DNA from: Spirochaetales bacterium
Lineage (GTDB): Bacteria; Spirochaetota; Spirochaetia; DSM-2461
Length of the DNA stretch: 64,000 bases
Assembly: GCA_016936555.1 (NCBI GenBank)
Contig: JAFGXR010000121.1
Span: forward strand, 1-64,000
Direction of reading: 5' to 3'
Made by a program: the position numbers and the translations under genes. Below, one piece after another: positions 32,758 through 42,015 of this stretch. The notes beneath the pieces are model-generated. The model was not told the DNA's origin and did no database searches. It saw nothing but the letters and a program-made list of their open reading frames with translations. Numbering within the stretch: the first letter of the stretch is position 1; each line of letters opens with the position of its first letter.

Positions 32758-33558
32758 TCACCCCCCGGCGGAACGGTAGAATCTCAGGGCGAATCTCCAG
32801 AACATGAGAGCGCCCCCCAGAAACAGGACACCGGCGATCGGGGAGACATATCCTGTCAGAGCCGCACTACCTCCAGGATCGGCCTTATCGAGGATCAGCA
32901 GGACCGGATAGTAATTGACCGCGGCGAGGGGGATTATATAGGTGAAGAAAAAGCGGAAAGGTGCGCTGTATATGGATACGGGATACCGGCCGGTCTCCTG
33001 TCCTCCATAGGTGAGTGTGTTCATCAGTTCGAGCGATTCGATCGTCCAGATGGATACCCCCGCCTGAATCATCATCAACCCGCAGAAAAGAGCCATGGAA
33101 CCGGTGATCGCCCACAGAGCCACTGTGATTTTAAGAAAGGAAGGTTCCCATCGGAGCAGCCACAGCCCGTAGAACAGAACAGCCCCACCAACGAGCAGCC
33201 GCCCGGTCCGTCTGAGGGAAAACTCTAAGCCTAAAAGCTGGAGCACCGTCGAGCGGGGACGGAGAAGAATCCGATCGAGTTCACCGGTCCTGATAAGCTG
33301 TCCGGCTTTTTCAAAGCCTCCTGTAATCATCTGGCTCAAGGCGAAGCCGATTGAAATCATACCGTAAAAGACAGATGCCTCTCCCAGATTCCAGCCTTTT
33401 ATATTGCCGAACCGGTGGAAAAGAGACCAGACGCCGGCAAATTCCGAACCTATTATAAGGATCTGTCCCAATGCCTGCAGGAGAAAGGATCTTCTGTATT
33501 CCATTTGGGATTTCAGTGATTGCGAAGCATATTGGCGCCATACATATATCGAATCCAT
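32758..33558 (-). CDS. ABC-2 type permease (COG3694-like)
   Basis: A 266-residue membrane protein with six helices; third gene of a leftward ABC exporter operon. It begins with an N-terminal cytosolic stretch (SIYVWRQYASQSLKSQMEYRR), then GELDRILLRPRSTVLQLLG, a motif typical of this permease family (LLRP). It pairs with the next permease and the ATPase at 34372-35361. The substrate is unknown; relatives are annotated as daunorubicin- or viologen-type exporters only by analogy. One base separates it from the upstream permease. Confidence 0.85.
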   Translation of the reverse strand: MDSIYVWRQYASQSLKSQMEYRRSFLLQALGQILIIGSEFAGVWSLFHRFGNIKGWNLGEASVFYGMISIGFALSQMITGGFEKAGQLIRTGELDRILLRPRSTVLQLLGLEFSLRRTGRLLVGGAVLFYGLWLLRWEPSFLKITVALWAITGSMALFCGLMMIQAGVSIWTIESLELMNTLTYGGQETGRYPVSIYSAPFRFFFTYIIPLAAVNYYPVLLILDKADPGGSAALTGYVSPIAGVLFLGGALMFWRFALRFYRSAGG

Positions 33559-33559
33559 A

Positions 33560-34375
33560 TCACCCCCCCTGTATGATCAGGCGCTGCAAGCCGCGTTTGA
33601 GCATGATCCTGCCGAGGAGAACAAGCGCCACTATCCAGAAGAACTGAACGGCCATCGATTCAAGGACCGCCGGTCCCGCCAGGCCGCCGTTATAGATCCT
33701 GAAGGGGATATCGAGCAACCCCCGGAAGGGGAGGAATCGGAATACAATCTGAAGGCTCTCGGGAAAAAAGGGGAGGGGGATAATGATTCCTGAAAATATC
33801 CAGATTAAGGAGGGCAGGAACTGATCCACTCCCTCTGTTGAAATGGTCCAGAGAGCGGTGATGGACATGAGCACCGAGAGCGATGCCGCCAGGAAGAAGG
33901 CGCCCCATAGAGACAGTGTGAAGAGAAGAAATACCTCTAAAGAGGGAGGCGGTTTGAGGGCTATGTTTTCCAGCCCTATAAGGGGGAATAGAAAAACGGT
34001 AAAAACTATCATGGGCAGGGCCCGCAGAAATACCGAACCGAGGCGGACCGCGAGAGCCCTGAAATACCAGAACAGATAAAGATCTACGGGACGGCTCAGT
34101 TCATAAGCCAGATTTCCCGTTCTGATAAGCCCGGTGATTTCCCGGTCGACGCGGAAGGGCAGAATCAGGAGGAGGGCCTGGCCCAGCCAGAGATAGTCTA
34201 TGACCTGACTGAAATCCATGGGCTGATGGCGGACCGATGATTGAAAGAACCCTGTAAAAATCATGACCTTGATGAATCCGAAAAACAGCTGGGTCCCTAT
34301 TCCGGCCCAGGCTGCCGCTCTGTACTGAAGCTGCACCTGGAAATTGGCTTTTAGAACAGCGCTGTAGGGGCTCAT
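33560..34375 (-). CDS. ABC-2 type permease (COG4587-like)
   Basis: A 271-residue membrane protein with six helices, second gene of the exporter operon. It shares the ABC-2 family loop (REITGLIRTGNLAYELSRPVDLY), matching 'R.G.l...L..P.d' of this class. Overlaps the ATPase stop by ATGA. With the neighbouring permease it forms the heterodimeric membrane part. Confidence 0.85.
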   Translation of the reverse strand: MSPYSAVLKANFQVQLQYRAAAWAGIGTQLFFGFIKVMIFTGFFQSSVRHQPMDFSQVIDYLWLGQALLLILPFRVDREITGLIRTGNLAYELSRPVDLYLFWYFRALAVRLGSVFLRALPMIVFTVFLFPLIGLENIALKPPPSLEVFLLFTLSLWGAFFLAASLSVLMSITALWTISTEGVDQFLPSLIWIFSGIIIPLPFFPESLQIVFRFLPFRGLLDIPFRIYNGGLAGPAVLESMAVQFFWIVALVLLGRIMLKRGLQRLIIQGG

Positions 34376-35361
34376 GGAGACACCTCTCCTACTTCTTTAT
34401 AGAGCTGGGCGACTATCTCCTCTATCGGTATATTTTCGATGTAGATATCTTTTACCGGATAGCTGTCCATCAGTTCCCGTACCAGATCGGCGGGGGAAAT
34501 GATTTCCGGATCGAACTCCAGTTCCCGGCGGTTGCCTTTTACAGAGATGACTTCGGCCAGGTCGTGGTGCAGTTCTGCTCCGTCTTCAGTTTCAATGAGA
34601 AGGCGCCTCCGTCTGGTCAGTTTTTTTCTCAGGTCGGCGATTGTCCCGTCCAGGTAAATCTCTCCTTCGCCTATGACAATGACGCGGGAGCAAAGCGCTT
34701 CTATATCATCCATATCATGTGTCGTCAAAAGGACCGTAACCCCTCTTTCCCGGTTTATCTGACGTATAAATTCCCTTATGGCCAGTTTGGACAGGGCATC
34801 CAGCCCGATAGTCGGTTCATCGAGGAATAATATGGGCGGACTGTGAAGAAGGGAGGCGGCTATTTCGCAGCGCATTCTCTGGCCCAGGCTCAGCTGCCTG
34901 ACCGGAATGGAGAGCAACTGGTCCAGTTTGAGAAGCTCCGTCAGTTCTGAAATATTGCGGTTGTACGTTCCATCGGGAATCCTGTACACCGCTTTAAGCA
35001 GTCTGAAGGATTCTCCCACGGCCAGATCCCACCATAACTGGGTTCTCTGGCCGAATACGACTCCGATTCCCGAGACGTGGGCGATCCTCTCTTTCCAGGG
35101 TGTTCTCCCCTCAACAAGGCATTCTCCCGAGTCGGGAGTCAGTATTCCCGAGAGTATCTTGATCGTCGTGGATTTCCCGGCTCCGTTCGGGCCGATATAA
35201 CCGATCATCTCTCCTTTCTCTATGGAGAAGGAGACGCCGCACAGGGCTTTGATCTCTTTTTTCTTTCCCGAAAACAGACCTTTGAAAGCCCCTTTCAAGC
35301 CTTCAGACTTTTCGCTGAGGTAAAAACTTTTCCGTAGATTTCTGACTTCGATCTGAGGCAT
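34372..35361 (-). CDS. ABC transporter ATP-binding protein (COG4586-like)
   Basis: A 329-residue ATPase that leads the three-gene exporter operon. Walker A GPNGAGKSTT at about residues 61-70, Q-loop VFGQRTQLWWDL (typical of the COG4586 class), signature LSLGQRMR, Walker B ILFLDEPTIGLD, switch His in TTHDMDD. The N-terminal extension (RNLRKSFYLSEKSEGLKGAFKGLF) is also family-typical. The export cargo is not evident from context. Confidence 0.93.
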   Translation of the reverse strand: MPQIEVRNLRKSFYLSEKSEGLKGAFKGLFSGKKKEIKALCGVSFSIEKGEMIGYIGPNGAGKSTTIKILSGILTPDSGECLVEGRTPWKERIAHVSGIGVVFGQRTQLWWDLAVGESFRLLKAVYRIPDGTYNRNISELTELLKLDQLLSIPVRQLSLGQRMRCEIAASLLHSPPILFLDEPTIGLDALSKLAIREFIRQINRERGVTVLLTTHDMDDIEALCSRVIVIGEGEIYLDGTIADLRKKLTRRRRLLIETEDGAELHHDLAEVISVKGNRRELEFDPEIISPADLVRELMDSYPVKDIYIENIPIEEIVAQLYKEVGEVSP

Positions 35362-35548
35362 CTTTTCTCCCCGATAAGGAATCGCTTCCCGGGCAATAGG
35401 CTAAGCAACATGATCCTCAGAGGGGAAACAGTGGTTGCGCTGAATGTGAGGTGAAGAGAATTGTAAAGGAATAGGGTAAACAGCGCAAGAACTTATCTGA
35501 TGTCTGTACTATCGGCTTCCTTAATATTCCGGAGGATATGTATTCGAT

Positions 35549-35577
35549 TTGAAAATTCAAGATAATCTCACGATAAT
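35549..35577 (+). promoter_or_regulatory. Promoter of the chemotaxis operon
   Basis: TTGAAA (35549-35554), a 17-base spacer and GATAAT (35572-35577). The same stretch also fits a flagellar sigma28 promoter: TGAAAATT, 11 bases, then CACGATAA (consensus TAAAGTTT-N11-GCCGATAA, 11 of 16 matches). The second reading would fit a chemoreceptor gene. Transcription would start near 35584. Confidence 0.5.
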
Positions 35578-35617
35578 ATAGATACAAATGCATTAAAACT
35601 TATATCGAGGATGCTAT

Positions 35618-37399
35618 ATGAAAATATCAATAAAAGCAAAAATATCAGTTATTACCATTCTAATCGTATTGTCTATCTTATTATTCAGCGGTTATTTATT
35701 CCTGCGGACAAGCGATTCTTTCAGTCTCCTGGGCGGAGCTGTTCTGTCGGTAATCGTTGTTCTGGAGGGTATTTTTAATATAAGGCTAATCAGCAGGCCG
35801 ATGAAAAAAGTCACTGAATCGATGGAGAATCTCGTCTCGAGCCAGGGAAATCTCACTGTGACGCTCGATTTGAAAAACCGCGATGAAATCGGAGAAATGG
35901 CAGCCCAGTTCAATCTGTTCCTGGGGAAAATCCGGGAGATGATGATCGCCATTACCGAGATCGTAAATAAAAACAATAAACTGGGATCCCACTTGTCCGA
36001 TGCCTCCAAGCAGACGGCGAAATCCGTTTCGGGTATTGTGGAAAGTATATCCGGTATCCGTTCCAACAGCGAGAGCCTGGACCGGTCGATTCAGCAGGCA
36101 TCGGCGGCCATCGAGGAGATCCGCCAATCCATTTCCAGCCTCAACCATCAGGTTGAACAGCAGTTTTCCGCTATCGAGCAGTCCAGTTCTTCAACGGAAC
36201 AGATTATGGCCTCGGTTACCAATGTGGCCACTATCGCTAAAAACCGGCTGGCCTCCATGGATTCCATTGTCTCTCTCATTCAGAAAGGCGGTGAAAAAGT
36301 CGAATTCACAAGCGAGATCATCCAGGAAATTCAGAAGAACGCCGACGATATGCTCGATATGATCGATATCATCAACAATATCTCCAGCCAGACAAACCTC
36401 CTGGCCATGAACGCCTCCATCGAAGCGGCCCATGCCGGAGATGCGGGGCGTGGATTTGCCGTCGTTGCCGATGAGATCCGCAAACTGGCCGAAGATACGG
36501 GAGAACATGCGGGCCGAATCGGCGAGAGTCTGAAGTCCACGACAGAAAAGATCGCCGAAGCGACCAGAGCCGGCGAGGAAAGCGAGGAAGCCCTGAATGT
36601 TATCAACAGCGAAGTCGGCCTGTTTTCCAATGCCCTGCGGGAAGTCTCCGCTTCGATGAACGAGCTGTCCGTGGCGAGCAACGAGATTCTCCATTCCGTC
36701 GAGACCCTTATGGATACGAGCGGCGTGGTGCGCAATGCCTCGAAGGAGATGGATCTGGGGGCATCGGATTCCCTGACATCCATTCTTGAAATCAAGGAGA
36801 TTTCAGCCCAGTCGCTCCAGAGAATCGCCGAAGTCTCCGTACAGACCGAGCACCTCAATTCCGTATCTCTTCAGGTGGCTTCTTTCGGGAATCAGAACAA
36901 ATACAACAACACGCTCTTAAGCAACGAGCTCTCCCATCTGGAAACCGGTTATGTCGCCGATCAGAATGCCGAGGTTCAGGTAGGGATCGACTGGTCGGAC
37001 CTGCTTTCCGTGGGAATCCATAAAATGGACGATGAGCACAAGGAACTCTTTGTCAGGATCAACTCTCTGCTCAAAGCCCTGATATCCCGGTCCGGCGACT
37101 ACAATATCGCCGAGCTGGTGGGATTTATCAACGAGTATATCGATTTCCATTTCCGCGATGAAGAGAGAATGCTGGCATCGGTGAAATTCCCTCACCTCGA
37201 TGCCCATAAGAAGCTCCACAAGATTTATGAAGATGAGTTTAACCTCATTGAGCAGAAGCTGAGATCCGGCCAGTTCGATGCGACTCTGCTCATAGAAATT
37301 CAGGATAAGGTCGTCAACTGGCTTCTGGACCATATAGCGAAGGTCGACAAGAAGTACGGTGAGTATATCGCGGAAAAGGGGCTTGAGCCGAAACTCTGA
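35618..37399 (+). CDS. Methyl-accepting chemotaxis protein with C-terminal hemerythrin
   Basis: A 593-residue receptor. Two N-terminal helices (about 8-27 and 33-52) are separated by almost no periplasmic loop; HAMP follows (about 53-105), then the signalling hairpin (tip [40 protein letters not shown], residues about 250-290). At about 455-585 is a complete bacteriohemerythrin: [24 protein letters not shown] and HIAKVD, which give the His/Glu/Asp set for an oxo-bridged di-iron site. It probably senses O2 (or NO) inside the cell and signals to CheA. First gene of an operon with CheY and CheD. Confidence 0.93.
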   Translation: MKISIKAKISVITILIVLSILLFSGYLFLRTSDSFSLLGGAVLSVIVVLEGIFNIRLISRPMKKVTESMENLVSSQGNLTVTLDLKNRDEIGEMAAQFNLFLGKIREMMIAITEIVNKNNKLGSHLSDASKQTAKSVSGIVESISGIRSNSESLDRSIQQASAAIEEIRQSISSLNHQVEQQFSAIEQSSSSTEQIMASVTNVATIAKNRLASMDSIVSLIQKGGEKVEFTSEIIQEIQKNADDMLDMIDIINNISSQTNLLAMNASIEAAHAGDAGRGFAVVADEIRKLAEDTGEHAGRIGESLKSTTEKIAEATRAGEESEEALNVINSEVGLFSNALREVSASMNELSVASNEILHSVETLMDTSGVVRNASKEMDLGASDSLTSILEIKEISAQSLQRIAEVSVQTEHLNSVSLQVASFGNQNKYNNTLLSNELSHLETGYVADQNAEVQVGIDWSDLLSVGIHKMDDEHKELFVRINSLLKALISRSGDYNIAELVGFINEYIDFHFRDEERMLASVKFPHLDAHKKLHKIYEDEFNLIEQKLRSGQFDATLLIEIQDKVVNWLLDHIAKVDKKYGEYIAEKGLEPKL

Positions 37400-37424
37400 A
37401 ATCGCATCCCGTAGGAGACAGGAT

Positions 37425-37793
37425 ATGAAGAATATATACGCCGTCGATGATTCAGCATCGATCAGGCTTTATATGGATAAATCACTCTCGAAGATGGGTT
37501 ACCGTGTCGAACTCGCTGAAGACGGGGATGCGGCGCTGGAGGGGCTGAAAGAACACAGCGGCACCATCGATGTTTTTGTCATTGATGTTGTTATGAGGAG
37601 AATGGACGGAATCACCCTTATTAAGCATATAAGAAAGATAGATCGGTTTAAGAATACGCCCGTAATTGTATTAACCAATCTGGATGATCAGTCCATGATC
37701 GAAACAGCTAAAGCCGCGGGAGCCAATTGCTGGATTTCCAAACCCTTCGAAGCGGAAAAAGTTGCCGAAGTCATAGAGTCTCTGGTGCAGTAG
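37425..37793 (+). CDS. CheY-like response regulator
   Basis: Start ATG 37425 after AGGAGACAGG, giving a single 122-residue receiver domain. The acidic pair is DD in YAVDDS, phospho-acceptor Asp in FVIDVVM, Thr in VLTNLD and Lys in WISKPF. Stand-alone receivers of this kind switch the flagellar motor or feed other chemotaxis proteins. It sits between a hemerythrin receptor and CheD, only 25 and 6 bases away, so it is very likely dedicated to this receptor. Confidence 0.92.
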   Translation: MKNIYAVDDSASIRLYMDKSLSKMGYRVELAEDGDAALEGLKEHSGTIDVFVIDVVMRRMDGITLIKHIRKIDRFKNTPVIVLTNLDDQSMIETAKAAGANCWISKPFEAEKVAEVIESLVQ

Positions 37794-37799
37794 GAGCCT

Positions 37800-38372
37800 A
37801 TGCAGAAGATTTTTAACAGCCAGTATGGTAGGGACGTCATGACCATCATGCCGGGCGAGTATTATATCAGCACTGAAAAAGAGCTTATATCCACCTTGCT
37901 CGGTTCCTGTATCGCCGTATGTCTTTACGAGAACAAAGCGGGAATAGGAGGAATGAATCATTTCCTTCTTCCCGAATACTCGGGGAAAAGCGGAGACCTC
38001 TACTCTTCGGCCAGGTATGGCGTTTCCGCAATGGAAATCCTCATAATGAAGATGCAGCTGAAAGGAGCCGACAGAGACAGGATACAGGCGAAGGTCTTCG
38101 GCGGAGGCAATGTCCTTTCCCTCAGTCAGAGTCCCGACAGAGTCGGGGAGCGGAATATTCGTTTTATTCACGATTATCTGAAGACCGAAAGTATAAAAAT
38201 CGTTAGCGAAGATACGGGGGATTATTTTTCCCGGAAAGTTCTTTTCAATACGGAGGATTTCTCGGTGCGCCTCAGCAAAGTCCCTGTCGATTCGACAGTC
38301 GTGCACAGCGAAGAAGATTATTTCAAGAGAATTACCAGGATGCAGGAAAAGACGGAGATCGTATATTTCTGA
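37800..38372 (+). CDS. cheD: CheD chemoreceptor glutamine deamidase
   Basis: A 190-residue enzyme that deamidates glutamines on chemoreceptors and binds CheC. The catalytic Cys is in TLLGSCIAVCLYE and the catalytic His in GGMNHFLLP; KVFGGGNVL is the third family motif. Length and motif spacing are standard. Its operon partner is the hemerythrin receptor; the CheC-like phosphatase that would normally pair with CheD is encoded at 45148-45795. Confidence 0.92.
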   Translation: MQKIFNSQYGRDVMTIMPGEYYISTEKELISTLLGSCIAVCLYENKAGIGGMNHFLLPEYSGKSGDLYSSARYGVSAMEILIMKMQLKGADRDRIQAKVFGGGNVLSLSQSPDRVGERNIRFIHDYLKTESIKIVSEDTGDYFSRKVLFNTEDFSVRLSKVPVDSTVVHSEEDYFKRITRMQEKTEIVYF

Positions 38373-38420
38373 AATTAATAATTATTGATGTATTTATATG
38401 ATGTATGATAGCTTTATTCC

Positions 38421-38804
38421 ATGAAACTGAAATATCCTATGCTGATCCTGATTTTTACGACTCTTTTCATATCCTGCGATTTATTCGGTCCTCCCTACGA
38501 TCTGATTATTGATCTGGAAGAAGTTTCCGATGATGATCTGGGCGAACTTGACGGAACTCTGGTCTACGAATTTACTATTGCCACGTCCTACATCGCCCTG
38601 TCAGATTACTATTCTTTTACGGTATCGGAATCCGGTTCCTATATTCTGGAACGGAAATCCGATGAAAGGTGGGGGGATATGACTGTTCTGGATTTACCGG
38701 ACGAAAGCGCTTCTTATCCGCTGGAAGCCGGCACCGTTTACTATCTTCATGTCGAGCAGGGGTATTTATATGGAGAAAATATCACATACTATTTTTACAA
38801 GTAA
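38421..38804 (+). CDS. Small lipoprotein of unknown function
   Basis: A 127-residue protein with a type II signal peptide (PMLILIFTTLFISC, lipobox ending at Cys18), so it is attached to a membrane on the outer face. The mature part is acidic and strand-rich with repeated Tyr (YLHVEQGYLYGENITYYFYK at the C-terminus), reminiscent of a small beta-sandwich such as pre-peptidase C-terminal domains (YSFTVSESGSYIL). It lacks a recognised family and an adjacent partner. Confidence 0.75.
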   Translation: MKLKYPMLILIFTTLFISCDLFGPPYDLIIDLEEVSDDDLGELDGTLVYEFTIATSYIALSDYYSFTVSESGSYILERKSDERWGDMTVLDLPDESASYPLEAGTVYYLHVEQGYLYGENITYYFYK

Positions 38805-38865
38805 TCAGGGTCCTTTCCCGGATATCAGGATACTTAGCAGGATTGTCAGAATCATCGCAATCTGA

Positions 38866-39501
38866 TCACGTTTCACCGAGACAGGACAAGTCCTCGATTA
38901 TTCTCGCATAACCTTCATCGACAAAATCATCCATTTCCTTTTCAGTCAAATAGGCGAAATCCCGATTGAGCTTTCTATCTCTCGATTCATAGAATTCAGT
39001 TATAAACTTTATCTTTGAACTGAAGGCATTTTCGGAATAAAAATCCAGATATCTGTTCTTGAATTCCTTTATCTGTATAAACTCATTATAAGCGGGCAGG
39101 TTATTTTCATTCAGGAACTTTTTATCCAGATCATACCAGTCCTCTTTCATCGTCCAGATAAAATTCCTGTCCGCCTTGAGTTCCTTTTCATACTGTCGTC
39201 TTTTCCGTTGATATACGATTTCCGCCCAGAGAAAATCAGTTAAAAGATGGACATAATAGCCTAAGTAAAAATCGGACGTTCTATTAATACAATGCTCTTT
39301 GTAAAAGGCTTTGTAATCGATTGCTTTGTCTACCAGCCGCCAATGGGACACCTCTCCCGGAGGGTCGAACCGGCTCCAGTCTTCATTGGGAACGCCGCAA
39401 TCCGGTCCGATATTCCCGACGATAAATTCAATATCATTTTTTATCGGCATGGAATTCAATAATCTGTCTGCAATTCTCAAGTGCGTGATCCACGTTGCCA
39501 T
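38866..39501 (-). CDS. Zinc-dependent phospholipase C-like / phosphohydrolase-like protein
   Basis: A 211-residue soluble protein that begins ATWITHLRIADRLL with a His near the start, then FIVGNIGPDCG, EVSHWR and the GYYVHLLTDFLW helix. This His/Asp pattern is that of the zinc-dependent phospholipase C fold (Zn_dep_PLPC). Such cytosolic members have no proven activity. It stands alone, facing the lipoprotein gene. Confidence 0.7.
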   Translation of the reverse strand: MATWITHLRIADRLLNSMPIKNDIEFIVGNIGPDCGVPNEDWSRFDPPGEVSHWRLVDKAIDYKAFYKEHCINRTSDFYLGYYVHLLTDFLWAEIVYQRKRRQYEKELKADRNFIWTMKEDWYDLDKKFLNENNLPAYNEFIQIKEFKNRYLDFYSENAFSSKIKFITEFYESRDRKLNRDFAYLTEKEMDDFVDEGYARIIEDLSCLGET

Positions 39502-39590
39502 TATATTACTCCTTTTCAGATAGCTATTCAGTCAAAATCAAGTGCCATGAATGCGGCGGAAACCATTTCGGAACTCAGAGTTTTCATAGT

Positions 39591-39884
39591 TCAACTATTT
39601 TCTGAATGGCCGACTAAAGTAAATTTCGGAAGCTTTAAGTACTCTCTAAGTATTTCCAGATCCTCTGTAAAATCTTCCCAGCTGATCTCATTACCGGTCG
39701 AAGTGGATCGACCGGTATTTCTTGAGTCAAAATAAACAACTTCAGCGAACTGCTCCAGAGGTTTGAAAGTCTCTCTGTATAATTGACTTCCATGTACAGG
39801 GTGGGATTGGACGACAACGGCCGGCCCCTGACCGGTAATGTCATACCATAATCGAATATTATCGCTCTCAATGATCAAATCCAT
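39591..39884 (-). pseudogene. Alpha/beta hydrolase, truncated after nucleophile region
   Basis: From ATG 39884 the frame encodes MDLIIESDNIRLWYDITGQG, then YFDSRNTGRSTST and FTLVGHSENS followed by a stop. This is the first 97 residues of an alpha/beta hydrolase of about 250-280 residues, ending exactly at the nucleophile elbow (normally GHSxGG). No continuation was found in the other frames in the 90 bases that remain before the next gene. It is therefore a 5' fragment and presumably non-functional. Confidence 0.75.
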
Positions 39885-40030
39885 CCTCCGGCATATTGTC
39901 ATAAAAAAACAGTTTAAAAATATAATAGCCTATTTCGGAGAGATGATCATGTATAAAAATAACATCACTGATTTATGCTGATTGAAGAGCAGGAAGGTCT
40001 TGCCTGTTACAGATTGCGAAGTCAGGAGCG

Positions 40031-40077
40031 GCCCTCATCCCCCGGCCCCTTCTCCCATAAGGAGAAGGGGAGAGGGC
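40031..40077. repeat. REP-like palindrome at the end of potABCD
   Basis: An outer stem GCCCTC/GAGGGC (40031-40036, 40072-40077) encloses a 10-base stem CCCCTTCTCC/GGAGAAGGGG (40046-40055, 40061-40070). It is related to the paired element at 24115-24208. It lies just after the potD stop and may protect the transcript end; no T-run follows. Confidence 0.65.
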
Positions 40078-40084
40078 CCGGTTC

Positions 40085-41119
40085 TTACTGGCCTATTTTG
40101 ATGACCTCTTCCCAGGGGCGGGTGTAGAGGGCGACATTCTCATAGAGCGGCATTTTGATTTCGCGGTTCGAAAGATCATCGGAACTGTAGAAGGGCTTGC
40201 TCGTTCTCAGGGCGTTTGCCTTCGACGATATTCCCGGATATCCGAATTCGTCGCAGATTCTGGCCAGATTCTCCGGCTTCAGAATGAAGTTGATAAACTT
40301 GTGGGCATTCTCGGCATTTTTGGCATTTTTGAGAATGACCATATTATCGAGGTACGCTATGCCGCCTTCTTTCGGAAGGAAGAAGCCCGCCTGTTCGGCA
40401 ATTGCCGGATCCACTTCGGCGAGGATGTTCTCGGGGTAGTTCATGGCCACCCAGATTTCCTTGCTGGCGAAAAGAGTCGCCATCTGTTCGTTATCGAATT
40501 TCAGGGCGTTTGCTTTCCATTTGAGAATGACTTCTGTCGCGGCTGACAGTTCATCCTTGTAGATCGAGTTCCCCGAATATCCCAGAGAGGCCAGGGCCGG
40601 TCCGAAGACTTCGCGGACATCGTCCATTATGGCTATCTTGCCTTTCAGTTCCGGTCGGGTCAGAATGCTGTAGGAACGATCGGGATTGGGGATTTTGTCC
40701 TTCCAGTAGACGATTCCCGTGGTCCCGATGTTGTAGGGGATCGAGTATTCGTTCCCTTTGTCGAATGCCTGGGAGAGCTTGATGACGACCGGATCGATGC
40801 TCGACAGGTTGGGGATAAGCGCGTGATCGATTTTCTGAAGCATGCCTTCGGAAATCATGGCAGGGACGAAATCCCCTCCCGGGAAAGCCACATCATACCG
40901 GGCTCCGGCTTTGAGTTTGGCCATCATGGTTTCGTTGGAATCGTATTCCTCGTAATTGAGTTTGATTCCCGTCTCTTCTGTGAATTCCGCCCGGATATCT
41001 TCCGGAAGATAGGTAATCCAGTTGAAAACATTCACTTCGTTGGCTGGCTCTTTTGAACCGCAGGAAACCAGTGATAATAGGACTGCGGCGGCCAGTACAA
41101 ACCAAAGTATTCTCTTCAT
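40085..41119 (-). CDS. potD: Spermidine/putrescine-binding lipoprotein (PotD-like)
   Basis: A 344-residue lipoprotein (lipobox LLSLVSC) that binds polyamines outside the membrane for the PotABC importer. It shows the family pattern: EVNVFNWITYLPEDI, FEEETGIKLNYEEYDSNE-like start region, YDVAFPGGDFV, IPYNIGTTGIVYW, YPENILAE and PEN at the end of the domain. Last gene of the leftward pot operon, 41 bases after potC. Whether it prefers putrescine or spermidine cannot be told. Confidence 0.92.
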   Translation of the reverse strand: MKRILWFVLAAAVLLSLVSCGSKEPANEVNVFNWITYLPEDIRAEFTEETGIKLNYEEYDSNETMMAKLKAGARYDVAFPGGDFVPAMISEGMLQKIDHALIPNLSSIDPVVIKLSQAFDKGNEYSIPYNIGTTGIVYWKDKIPNPDRSYSILTRPELKGKIAIMDDVREVFGPALASLGYSGNSIYKDELSAATEVILKWKANALKFDNEQMATLFASKEIWVAMNYPENILAEVDPAIAEQAGFFLPKEGGIAYLDNMVILKNAKNAENAHKFINFILKPENLARICDEFGYPGISSKANALRTSKPFYSSDDLSNREIKMPLYENVALYTRPWEEVIKIGQ

Positions 41120-41160
41120 TTTTACTCCTGTTGTCCCTGGGACATTAAAAAAGATGAATT

Positions 41161-42015
41161 TCAGCTTTTGACTATGTATTTAATGAGATTTTTAACTGAG
41201 AAAATCAGAACAACCGTCGAGAGGATGATGAATACCGAAAGGGCATTCACTTCCGGCGGAACGCCCCGCTTCACGGCGCTGTAAATGTATAGGGGCAGGG
41301 TTGTCGAATTTGATCCCTGGACGAACATGGTCACGACGAAATCCTCCAGAGACAGGGTCACGGCTGTGAGAAATCCCGCGAAAATGCCGGGCAGGGATAC
41401 GGGGATGATGACCTGCAGGAGGATTTCAATTTCCCGGGCCCCGAGATCTCTCGCCGCCTCGATGATTGTGTAGTCGAACTCCTCCAGACGGGAGAGCACG
41501 ATCAGGATGACGAAGGGGAGGCAGAAGGATATATGGGCCAGAAGTATGGTTACCAGGCTCAGCTCCATTTTCAGAATGGAGGAAAAGAAGATGAGGAGAC
41601 TGACGCCTGTTATAATCTCCGGCAGAAGAAGAGGAACGAAGCTGATGCCCTGAAGCAGCTTCTTATAGGAGAATTTGTACCAGTTCAGCCCTATGGCTCC
41701 CAGGGTCCCGATCACCGTCGATATGGCTCCGGTCGAAAGGGCGATCATCATGCTGTTTCCCAGGGCTCGCCAGATATTCTCCGATTTTATAATGATCTGC
41801 GTAATATCTTTTTCCGAATAACCGGGAAAAATGGACCGGAGTTTTTCCGGATCGATCCATTGTGCGAAGAGGCCGAAGTACCATTTCAATGAGAATCCCG
41901 TAAAGGTGAAGGACCGGCTGCTGTTGAAGGAATAAACCATAAGCACAATGAGGGGGATAAAGAGAAAACTGATGGTGAACCAGTAGATGATTCTGGAAAA
42001 GGTCAGTTTTTTCAT
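41161..42015 (-). CDS. potC: Spermidine/putrescine ABC permease (PotC-like)
   Basis: A 284-residue permease with six helices. It includes FSNTSS-like YSFNSSRSFTFTGFSLKWY near the start, typical of PotC, and the ATPase-contact loop DYTIIEAARDLGAREIEILLQVIIP. It overlaps PotB by 4 bases and precedes potD. It pairs with PotB to form the channel of the polyamine importer. Confidence 0.92.
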   Translation of the reverse strand: MKKLTFSRIIYWFTISFLFIPLIVLMVYSFNSSRSFTFTGFSLKWYFGLFAQWIDPEKLRSIFPGYSEKDITQIIIKSENIWRALGNSMMIALSTGAISTVIGTLGAIGLNWYKFSYKKLLQGISFVPLLLPEIITGVSLLIFFSSILKMELSLVTILLAHISFCLPFVILIVLSRLEEFDYTIIEAARDLGAREIEILLQVIIPVSLPGIFAGFLTAVTLSLEDFVVTMFVQGSNSTTLPLYIYSAVKRGVPPEVNALSVFIILSTVVLIFSVKNLIKYIVKS

